64,000 nucleotides of DNA from JAZPYZ01 sp045544455 (GTDB taxonomy: Bacteria; Bacillota; Clostridia; Oscillospirales; Acutalibacteraceae), in the NCBI GenBank assembly GCA_045544455.1, contig JAZPYZ010000019.1:124001-188000 (forward strand), given 5' to 3'. Below, in pieces: positions 41,887 through 48,500 of the stretch. The position numbers were made by a program, and so were the translations under genes. The notes below the pieces were generated by a model. The model searched no databases and was not told the origin of the DNA. It saw nothing but the letters and a program-made list of their open reading frames with translations. The first letter of the stretch is position 1, and each line of letters starts with the position of its first letter.

Positions 41887-43650
41887 TTAGATCTTGGCAT
41901 CCCACAAGCCGCAGAAACTATCGATCGGATCGGTGCCTTTGAACGATTCAGGACCGGCAAGCAGATTATCCACCAACGCATCCAGTGTATGCGGTTTGCT
42001 ATCGTACGCATTGATATAGGTGCGCACCTGCGGAATATCCGCTAACATGGTCGGGGCGTTTACGCTAATGGCCACAACCGGCAGTTCAAACACATACCAC
42101 GGAATCTCGCCGCCGCCCTTGGAGAGTCCGAAACTCGGTCTGCCGTTGGCGACGTCACAAAGCGTGATAACCAAATCTTGACCGGCCACAAAATCGGCAA
42201 TGGCGTTTTTACCTGCAAAATACAGATTCAAACTCGGCTTTTCACCGGCGGCGATCTGCTTTTTCATCTTATCGATCGGGCTCTCATAAATAAACGCATC
42301 AAAGCCGCGCGCTACCAATCGATCGCGCAATTCTTCGGCGGGATTTTTCTGTGCGCCACCACCCATCGCCATCTGTACCAACGCATCCATCGCGCCGGCC
42401 GCACCTTTTACGTAAACGATCATGATCCGTTTATATTTTTCAGGCGTGATCGGCAACACATCGGCATCCTTATATTTCACCAACGTGATACTGTCGCGGC
42501 TGATCTCTTCGGCCGCTTGCTTATATTCCTCTTTGCCGATAACCTCGCCGGCCGGCGCCGTCGGCACCAGGTTGGCACGTTTATGCAATCCCATGTGTGC
42601 TTTCAAGCCCAAAATACGGGTAAGCGCTTCGGTCATACGCCCTTCAGTAATCGTACCGTTTTGATAGGCTTCCAACATGGTATTAAAATCTTCATCCGGA
42701 TCATTAAAGAACAGGAACATATCGCAACCGGCATTGATCGAGGCCGGTAACATCTCTTTGCGCGTCATGCGATCGGTCATAGCAACCATGTGACTCGCAT
42801 CGGTGACTACCATACCATTGAAACCCAACTTATCGCGCAACAGTCCGGTCATGATTTCAGGACAAAGCGTGGCCGGCAACAAATCTTCATCGGCGATATC
42901 CGGGCGCACTTCGCGCATATATTCGCGCATCATAATGTGACCGCCCATAACGGCTTCCAAATCGGCATCGATCAACGTTTTGTATACGTGACCATACGTT
43001 TCCATCCACTCTTTTTCGCCAAAAGAGTTCAGGTTGTTGGCAATATGCGCGTCGCGGAAATCTTGGCCGTTACCGGGGAAATGTTTCGCCGCACAGGCAA
43101 AACCGTCTATCGTGTGCGCGCCATCTAAATACGCACGGCCCATCTCGGCGACGCGTTTCGGATCGTTGCCGAAAGCGCGCGCCACCACCTCAGTGTTTTC
43201 CCAGTTGTAGTGAATATCACATACCGGCGCAAACGCCATATTGCAACCGATCGCGGCGGCTTCCTCGTTCGAATATTTGCCAAGTGCATACGCATGCTCG
43301 TTCTTACCGGTAGCACCGATTTTAATGCCGCCGCCGATGAACGTACCGTCCGCACAAGCGCCGTTCCCACCCGTTTCGGTGTTACAGGCGATGAACAACG
43401 GGATTTTCGCATGTTTTTGTAACGTGGCGTTCTGCATCTGAACCGCCATGGACGGCATGTTGTTATATCGACATCCGCCCAAATGGTATTTATCCATCAA
43501 GTCCTTCAAGTATTCTTCTTTAATATCGGCGGTCAGTTGAAAAAACAACTGCCCCACCTTTTCTTCATCGGTCATAGATGCGATCGTGTTTTCCACCCAG
43601 GCAATGTCTTCATCCGAAAGATAATACGGTTTTGCTTTCAAATCAACCAT
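41887..43650 (-). CDS. GH3 beta-N-acetylhexosaminidase-like enzyme
   Basis: A 587-residue GH3 protein. The TIM barrel carries AAKHFPGNGQDFRDAH at 187-202; its D200-H202 dyad is the NagZ-type acid/base loop. The nucleophile is D284 in VVTDASHM. This dyad marks the N-acetylglucosaminidase branch of GH3, not beta-glucosidases. Residues about 380-587 form a second alpha/beta domain. There is no signal peptide, so it acts on cytoplasmic amino-sugar glycosides or muropeptides. The ATG at 43650 overlaps the upstream HAD gene by 8 bp, indicating an operon. Confidence 0.9.
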   Translation of the reverse strand: MVDLKAKPYYLSDEDIAWVENTIASMTDEEKVGQLFFQLTADIKEEYLKDLMDKYHLGGCRYNNMPSMAVQMQNATLQKHAKIPLFIACNTETGGNGACADGTFIGGGIKIGATGKNEHAYALGKYSNEEAAAIGCNMAFAPVCDIHYNWENTEVVARAFGNDPKRVAEMGRAYLDGAHTIDGFACAAKHFPGNGQDFRDAHIANNLNSFGEKEWMETYGHVYKTLIDADLEAVMGGHIMMREYMREVRPDIADEDLLPATLCPEIMTGLLRDKLGFNGMVVTDASHMVAMTDRMTRKEMLPASINAGCDMFLFFNDPDEDFNTMLEAYQNGTITEGRMTEALTRILGLKAHMGLHKRANLVPTAPAGEVIGKEEYKQAAEEISRDSITLVKYKDADVLPITPEKYKRIMIVYVKGAAGAMDALVQMAMGGGAQKNPAEELRDRLVARGFDAFIYESPIDKMKKQIAAGEKPSLNLYFAGKNAIADFVAGQDLVITLCDVANGRPSFGLSKGGGEIPWYVFELPVVAISVNAPTMLADIPQVRTYINAYDSKPHTLDALVDNLLAGPESFKGTDPIDSFCGLWDAKI

Positions 43651-44500
43651 GTGTGTCCCCTCCCAGATTTTGTAAAAATTTAACGGTTTGTTCGTTTTGA
43701 TAACTACCGCCGTAACACCCGTCAACCAGGCGATCAAACCCCTCGTTTATAAAAGCCGCCCACGACTCCGCTTCGCGGCGCACCAGTATGGGATAATAAT
43801 ACACGCCGTTTTTTTCGGCCGCTTGCAAGTCGCCCGGCGCATCACCGCACATGAGAACGCGATCGGGCGCATAGCCTTTTTTCAACAGTTCTGCTATACA
43901 ATGTGCTTTACTGCCGGCGTTTTGCGCCAACACGATATCGGTATGGGGTAATAGTTCGTGACGTCCCCATTCTTCTAAAACGGCACCGAGATTCGCGCTC
44001 GACACCACCGCCACATCGGCACGCTCATGGGCAAACGCCAAGGCATCGCGCGCACCGTCAAACGGTTTGATATCCTGTTCCGGCAACGTCTTGATCTTCT
44101 CGTTTACCGCCCGACTCCACGCAAGAGCTTTCTGGAAGATCGCGTTATCCGATCGGTTGGCAATTTCGCGTTCCAATGCTTCGTTGGAAAGTTCCGGGCT
44201 CTCCTCCACCCAAGCGGCCAAAGTCTCCACGCTGTCAATGCGACAGTAGCGTTCATGAACCTCGCTCAACGCTACCGCCAACCCTTTAAAGCGGTTTATA
44301 CCACGCGTCATCGTATACAGATTGACCTCGTTCCAACGATCTAGAATCTCCTTCTGCCACGCCTCTAACCGCCACTCGGTGATCATACACGGGCCGAAAC
44401 AGGTAAAGTGCTTGATATCCATGGTATCCATCGCACACCCATCGCTATCGACACAAACGAGGAAATCCTTTGTCTTTTTAAATTCCGAAAGGGAGATCAT
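43643..44500 (-). CDS. HAD-superfamily hydrolase
   Basis: A 285-residue HAD protein: motif I FLVCVDSDGCAMDTM, motif II AVVSSANLG and motif IV VLMCGDAPGDLQAA. A large helical cap (about 40-150) fits phosphoglycolate-phosphatase-like class I HADs. Substrate unknown; the overlap with the GH3 gene suggests a role with amino-sugar phosphates (inference). The ATG at 44500 sits close behind a GGAGATC/AAAGGGAGAT site. Confidence 0.82.
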   Translation of the reverse strand: MISLSEFKKTKDFLVCVDSDGCAMDTMDIKHFTCFGPCMITEWRLEAWQKEILDRWNEVNLYTMTRGINRFKGLAVALSEVHERYCRIDSVETLAAWVEESPELSNEALEREIANRSDNAIFQKALAWSRAVNEKIKTLPEQDIKPFDGARDALAFAHERADVAVVSSANLGAVLEEWGRHELLPHTDIVLAQNAGSKAHCIAELLKKGYAPDRVLMCGDAPGDLQAAEKNGVYYYPILVRREAESWAAFINEGFDRLVDGCYGGSYQNEQTVKFLQNLGGDTHG

Positions 44501-44574
44501 ACTATCGAATCCTTTCTTGAAAATGACCGGTTCGGTTGTAAACACAGCCAGTGCTTAATACACGCTATATAAAT

Positions 44575-44603
44575 ATATTATCACAAAAAATTGCCCTTGT
44601 AAA
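44575..44603 (-). promoter_or_regulatory. Promoter of the HAD-GH3 operon
   Basis: Minus-strand TTTACA (44598-44603), 17 bp spacer, TAATAT (44575-44580). It begins immediately beside the first copy of the 126 bp repeat. Confidence 0.65.
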
Positions 44604-44609
44604 CACAAG

Positions 44610-44735
44610 ACCGTCCACCGGACGCTTGCTCTGTCGCTCGTTTCCTCGCTCCCATTCCTGGTTCGAATCCCTTTTAGCAAAAAAGAAAAGCACCCCGTTT
44701 GGGGTGCTTTTTCTTTTGGCGGAGAAGGAGGGATT
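44610..44735. repeat. 126 bp direct repeat, copy 1, with tRNA-Ser 3'-end fragment
   Basis: Identical to 44774-44899 except at 44657. It contains a GTCCACCGGACG... segment, a T-arm-like GGTTCGAATCCC, the hairpin GCACCCC-GTTT-GGGGTGC with flanking A/T tracts, and the last 19 nt of the tRNA-Ser gene including CCA (44717-44735, minus sense). The 38 bp between the copies (44736-44773) is unique. Several short open frames across the repeats are artefacts. Confidence 0.95.
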
Positions 44736-44773
44736 TTGTCGCAGTCGCTTCGCTCCTTTGGAGGAATGTCGCA

Positions 44774-44899
44774 ACCGTCCACCGGACGCTTGCTCTGTCG
44801 CTCGTTTCCTCGCTCCCATTGCTGGTTCGAATCCCTTTTAGCAAAAAAGAAAAGCACCCCGTTTGGGGTGCTTTTTCTTTTGGCGGAGAAGGAGGGATT
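44774..44899. repeat. 126 bp direct repeat, copy 2, overlapping tRNA-Ser 3' end
   Basis: The second copy runs 19 nt into the 3' end of the intact tRNA-Ser gene. The A/T-flanked hairpin at 44843-44880 serves as the tRNA terminator on the minus strand. Confidence 0.95.
44843..44880 (-). terminator. Terminator of tRNA-Ser
   Basis: Hairpin AAAAGCACCCC-AAAC-GGGGTGCTTTT with T-rich 3' flank, directly after the CCA end. A second copy lies at 44679-44716. Confidence 0.88.
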
Positions 44900-44972
44900 C
44901 GAACCCTCGAACGGCGATTAACCGTTACACGATTTCCAATCGTGCGCCCTCGACCAACTAGGCGACTTCTCC
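44881..44972 (-). tRNA. tRNA-Ser (anticodon GGA)
   Basis: A class II tRNA of 92 nt including encoded CCA. The acceptor pair is GGAGAAG/CTTCTCC with discriminator G. The anticodon arm is ACGATTGGAAATCGT with anticodon GGA, the variable arm is long (GTAACGGTTAATCGCCGTT region), and the T loop is GGTTCGAATCC. It reads UCC/UCU codons. Confidence 0.96.
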
Positions 44973-45085
44973 ATATGGTTGCATCGCGTATCCGCAACGC
45001 TAACCTATTATAATCAATTAAACCACAAAAATCAAGTCTTATTTTTCAAAAAACCGATTTTATGAGAATTTAACAACTAAATATA

Positions 45086-45466
45086 TTAGTCCCACTCATC
45101 GTCCGGTAATACCACTGCCCCACGTGTCGTAGTCGTTTTAGAACCGGTAGATGCTACCACACTTTGACCGGAAGCGGTCGAAGACGACATGCCGTTCGAA
45201 GAATCGGTCGCACTGCTTTTATCGGGCGTTGAGGTGCCGGACGATGGTCTTTGAACCGTCGTTTCGTCCTCGTGATCACCTGTTCCCATCATCGCCGTAG
45301 TAGTTGTGGTACGATTGGTATTAAAAGATTCTTTGCTCGATAAATCATTCGACTGCACCATGTGTTCTTCTTGGCTGTTCGGTTGTTTTTCACCGCTACA
45401 TCCGACCAACACTGCACATACCGACAAAAGCATCAGCAACGCGGCGATATATATCAACTGTTTCAT
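45086..45466 (-). CDS. Ser/Thr-rich putative lipoprotein
   Basis: A 126-residue protein with a signal sequence and lipobox (AALLMLLSVCAVLVGC, Cys at about 23). A low-complexity, Ser/Thr/Gly-rich region lacking recognisable domains follows, ending VVLPDDEWD. The Thr runs (TTTTTA, KTTTTR) suggest an unstructured or modified surface tail. It is transcribed divergently from the LCP gene. Confidence 0.75.
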   Translation of the reverse strand: MKQLIYIAALLMLLSVCAVLVGCSGEKQPNSQEEHMVQSNDLSSKESFNTNRTTTTTAMMGTGDHEDETTVQRPSSGTSTPDKSSATDSSNGMSSSTASGQSVVASTGSKTTTTRGAVVLPDDEWD

Positions 45467-45496
45467 GCTATATACTCCTCATCACAGTCTGTTTGT

Positions 45497-45525
45497 ATTC
45501 TATCATTCCGCAAACCAAAAATCAA
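45497..45525 (-). promoter_or_regulatory. Promoter of the lipoprotein gene
   Basis: Minus-strand TTGATT (45520-45525), 17 bp spacer, TAGAAT (45497-45502). Confidence 0.65.
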
Positions 45526-45531
45526 GGTCGA

Positions 45532-45560
45532 TTGACTTGTCCGATTTCCTGTGTTAAACT
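45532..45560 (+). promoter_or_regulatory. Promoter of the LCP gene
   Basis: TTGACT (45532-45537), 17 bp spacer, TAAACT (45555-45560). Confidence 0.65.
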
Positions 45561-45597
45561 AAGTATAACTTTATTACAGTAAACAGGGTTGAAAAAG

Positions 45598-47034
45598 ATG
45601 ATAAAACGGTATATACACAACATACCGGGTATGTTGATCACGGCAGTGTTGCTGATCCATAGTATTGTCATAACTATATTGCTGGCACAAACGAATATGG
45701 TGCCCAGCAAATATATCCTTCTTTTATGTGCGGCGATGTTGGTATGGATGGCGGCAGTCTGTGCACTGACCTGGACCATTCGTCGCCGGAAATGCTTTGT
45801 TATCGGTTCTCTTTTGGCGGTGTTGGCCCTTGTTGGATTTATCATGGGGTTTGTTTCCATCCACCGTGTAACCGACACGTTGAAAGATATTACCGATAAT
45901 GAAACCGAGGTAGCGCAGGTGTCGGTATACGTCAACGCCGACGACCAAGCGCAATCGTTGCAGGATGCCGCCGACTATACGTTTGGAATTTTGAAACACA
46001 TTGACCGGGAAAACACCGATCTGACGTTAGAAACTCTGCGCGACGAATTAGGCAAATCCGTTACCGTTGTGGAATACGCTACTCTACCGGAATTGATCGA
46101 CGCCTTGTTGAACGGTGACATCGGTGCCATTTTGTTGAACGCCGCATTTATCGACGTATTAGAAGATCTGGATGGGTATACCTATGCCGCATCGTTGTTG
46201 CGCGAAATCAAAGTAACTCATGTCGAAATCCCGCTATCCCCCTCACCGGATGTGGATAAAGACGGCATCTTTACCGTGTTTATCAGCGGTATCGATACCA
46301 ATGGTTCGTTGAGAGCACGCGGACGCAGTGACGTAAACATCATTGCGACGATCAACACCCATACACACGAAGTGCTGCTATTGACCACGCCGCGTGACTG
46401 TTTTGTGGAACTGCCGATTTCCAAGGGGCAGAAAGATAAGCTAACCCACGCCGGCATTTATGGCATTGATGTATCAACAGATACCATCGAAACGTTATAC
46501 GATATCGACATTGACTATTATTTCCGCCTCAATTTCAGCGGATTTTGCCAGATCATCGATGCGATCGGTGGTGTAGATGTATATTCGGAATACACGTTTT
46601 CCCTTAAATTCCACGACTATGTCAAAGGGTATAACCACATGGACGGTAAAAGCGCGCTCGCGTTCGCCAGAGAACGATACTCCTTTGCAAATGGCGATAT
46701 ACAACGCGGCAAGAATCAAATGGCCGTCATCAAAGCGGTGATTACTAAACTGACCACCTCTACAGCGTTGTTGAAAAATTTCTCTTCGTTAATGGATTCG
46801 TTGAAAGATTGTTTCGAAACCAACATACCGTATGACCAAGTGGCGATCTTGGTGCGCGATCAGCTCGACACCATGCCATCGTGGACGGTGCACACGTATA
46901 ACGTGACCGGAAAAGGCGCCTATCAAACGCTCTATTCATCGAGCAGTAATGCGTATGTGATGATACCGGATGACGAATCGATTGCGACCGCTAAAGAGAA
47001 AATACAAGCCGTCATAGATGGAAAAAAACCATAA
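45598..47034 (+). CDS. LCP (LytR-CpsA-Psr) family cell-wall polymer transferase
   Basis: A 478-residue membrane protein. It has three N-terminal helices (about 11-32, 41-62, 70-90), then an accessory domain and an LCP catalytic domain from about 220. That domain shows FISGIDTNGSLRARGRSDVNIIATIN, LLLTTPRDCFVELP, DAIGGVDVYSEY, the FARERYSF motif and GDIQRGKNQ, carrying the Arg/Asp residues for pyrophosphate lipid binding. LCP enzymes attach teichoic acids or capsule to peptidoglycan outside the cell. The ATG at 45598 is preferred over the TTG at 45589. Confidence 0.93.
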   Translation: MIKRYIHNIPGMLITAVLLIHSIVITILLAQTNMVPSKYILLLCAAMLVWMAAVCALTWTIRRRKCFVIGSLLAVLALVGFIMGFVSIHRVTDTLKDITDNETEVAQVSVYVNADDQAQSLQDAADYTFGILKHIDRENTDLTLETLRDELGKSVTVVEYATLPELIDALLNGDIGAILLNAAFIDVLEDLDGYTYAASLLREIKVTHVEIPLSPSPDVDKDGIFTVFISGIDTNGSLRARGRSDVNIIATINTHTHEVLLLTTPRDCFVELPISKGQKDKLTHAGIYGIDVSTDTIETLYDIDIDYYFRLNFSGFCQIIDAIGGVDVYSEYTFSLKFHDYVKGYNHMDGKSALAFARERYSFANGDIQRGKNQMAVIKAVITKLTTSTALLKNFSSLMDSLKDCFETNIPYDQVAILVRDQLDTMPSWTVHTYNVTGKGAYQTLYSSSSNAYVMIPDDESIATAKEKIQAVIDGKKP

Positions 47035-47035
47035 T

Positions 47036-47070
47036 CAAAAACGGCGTGTAGCCAAATCGCTACACGCCGT
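47036..47070 (-). terminator. Terminator between LCP and DUF2953 genes
   Basis: A 12 bp stem (ACGGCGTGTAGC/GCTACACGCCGT) with TTTTTGATT on the minus strand; on the plus strand the T-tract is poor. Confidence 0.82.
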
Positions 47071-47074
47071 ATCC

Positions 47075-47701
47075 TTATTCGACTGTAGATGTTTTCGGGA
47101 CGATACGGGCCGCTTCTTTCCACATAAAGCGGATTGCTGCTGCCAAAACGTGCGCCACGCGGATCGATAGGTGAATATCGTATCGCAAAGTTTCCTCATC
47201 GCCGATAAACGCACACCGAATATCGATCTTCTCCCCCTTCGGGGCAACCGTGGTTGCCGCATGTACAAAACCTGTTAGCGGATACACCAAAGCGCAACAC
47301 CGACCATATTTGATCGCCGCTTCGGCGGCATCCCGCCCGGTACACACGATCTGCAAATGCAGTTTGGTAACGCGAACGTGTTTGATCAATCTAAATACTT
47401 CCGTCAACACGGTTTGAACCAATTCCATCGTATCGGACACCGTTGCCAGCAAACCGTCGCGCTCGATGGTTTTGTGAAATCGATCTAAATTCAATTTAGA
47501 TTCCGGTTTCGCTGGTTTTTTCGGTTTGCGAACGTTCGGCTTATCTTCTTTCGGCTTATTTTCAAAAGTTTTAAACCAAACCTTCACCTTTGCGTGAAAG
47601 GCGTTTTTGACATCGTTATACAGGATAACCTGTATCGGCATCAACAGGATCGCGGCCACCAACGCTGCGATACCAGCTACGATATATAACGCAATAGTCA
47701 T
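47075..47701 (-). CDS. DUF2953 (YtfI-like) membrane-anchored protein
   Basis: A 208-residue protein with one N-terminal membrane helix (about 2-24), a Lys/Pro-rich linker (about 45-70) and a C-terminal domain with RVTKLHLQIVCTGRDAAEAAIKYG, the DUF2953 signature. In Bacillus and Clostridia such genes lie near sporulation genes; function unknown. The ATG at 47701 is 11 nt after AAAGGAG; GTG and TTG alternatives lie upstream. Confidence 0.75.
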   Translation of the reverse strand: MTIALYIVAGIAALVAAILLMPIQVILYNDVKNAFHAKVKVWFKTFENKPKEDKPNVRKPKKPAKPESKLNLDRFHKTIERDGLLATVSDTMELVQTVLTEVFRLIKHVRVTKLHLQIVCTGRDAAEAAIKYGRCCALVYPLTGFVHAATTVAPKGEKIDIRCAFIGDEETLRYDIHLSIRVAHVLAAAIRFMWKEAARIVPKTSTVE

Positions 47702-47739
47702 CGGCAACCACACTCCTTTGCCGTGTTATCGTTATGTTC

Positions 47740-47768
47740 AGTATACCCCATTTTAACGAAGATTGCAA
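47740..47768 (-). promoter_or_regulatory. Promoter of the DUF2953 gene
   Basis: Minus-strand TTGCAA (47763-47768), 17 bp spacer, TATACT (47740-47745). No equally good plus-strand promoter for the phosphopantetheinyl transferase gene was seen in this 94 bp gap. Confidence 0.65.
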
Positions 47769-47795
47769 CCAATATTCCAAAACGAGGTGATGAGG

Positions 47796-48416
47796 ATGAT
47801 ATGGGCCAACGCAACCCTGACCGACTTTTCAAACAACGAGTACCAAACCGCGTACGCCGCGTTATCCCCGTCACGGCGAGCACACGTTGATCGGTTTGGG
47901 ACAGAACACCGCCGTCGGCAATCGTTAGCCGGTGAGATTTTGGCCAAACGGCTACTGGTCGACTACACCGGTATCGCGCCGGAAAATATCGCGCTACACG
48001 TAGATGCGGCCGGCAAACCGTTTGTGGAGATCGATGACCTGTTTCTGAGCATAGCCCACCGTGGCGATATCGTGGTATGTGCCGTCGATAAGACGCCGAT
48101 CGGGATCGATGTGGAAGATATCAAACCCATCGATTTAAAACTGGTTAAACGTGTCTGCACACCACAAGAGGCCATATTTGTTTTCGGCCACGTACCTACC
48201 GATACCGATTTAACGTACACGGAACGCGTGGATATACTAACCCGTTTTTATGAAATCTGGACCGCCAAAGAGGCGTATGTGAAGATGATCGGTCATACGA
48301 TTGCGCACTTTAATGAGTTGCCGGTTTTGTCTTGCAACCGACAAGTGTTCCACCTGGAAAATCACTTGGTACAAGTGATACAAGATACCGAATATTGCAA
48401 CGCGACAGATTTGTAA
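47796..48416 (+). CDS. 4'-phosphopantetheinyl transferase (Sfp-type)
   Basis: A 206-residue Sfp-like enzyme: GEILAKRLLVDYTG, PFVEIDDLFLSIAHRGDIVVCAV, the Mg site PIGIDVEDIKPID, and FYEIWTAKEAYVKMIG (WxxKEAxxK). It transfers phosphopantetheine from CoA to carrier proteins. No carrier-protein or synthase gene is nearby, so the partner is unknown. The ATG at 47796 lies 8 nt after GAGG. The stop is inside the terminator stem. Confidence 0.9.
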   Translation: MIWANATLTDFSNNEYQTAYAALSPSRRAHVDRFGTEHRRRQSLAGEILAKRLLVDYTGIAPENIALHVDAAGKPFVEIDDLFLSIAHRGDIVVCAVDKTPIGIDVEDIKPIDLKLVKRVCTPQEAIFVFGHVPTDTDLTYTERVDILTRFYEIWTAKEAYVKMIGHTIAHFNELPVLSCNRQVFHLENHLVQVIQDTEYCNATDL

Positions 48417-48432
48417 ATCTGCCGCGTTTTTT
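48401..48432 (+). terminator. Terminator after the phosphopantetheinyl transferase gene
   Basis: Stem CGCG-CAGATTT/AAATCTG-CGCG with one internal mismatch, followed by TTTTTTC. It overlaps the stop codon. Confidence 0.85.
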
Positions 48433-48433
48433 C

Positions 48434-48462
48434 TTGAATTACACAACATAGTATGCTATGAT
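48434..48462 (+). promoter_or_regulatory. Promoter of the GH106-thioredoxin operon
   Basis: TTGAAT (48434-48439), 17 bp spacer, TATGAT (48457-48462), 39 bp before the GH106 ATG. Confidence 0.65.
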
Positions 48463-48500
48463 ATTGACAATCAGTATAACCGATTTAGGGGGCTTACGGC

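Noticed and set aside
44551..45013. Several overlapping short frames on both strands around the repeats
   Set aside because: They run through the duplicated tRNA-terminator unit and the tRNA itself, and repeat the same peptide because the DNA is duplicated.
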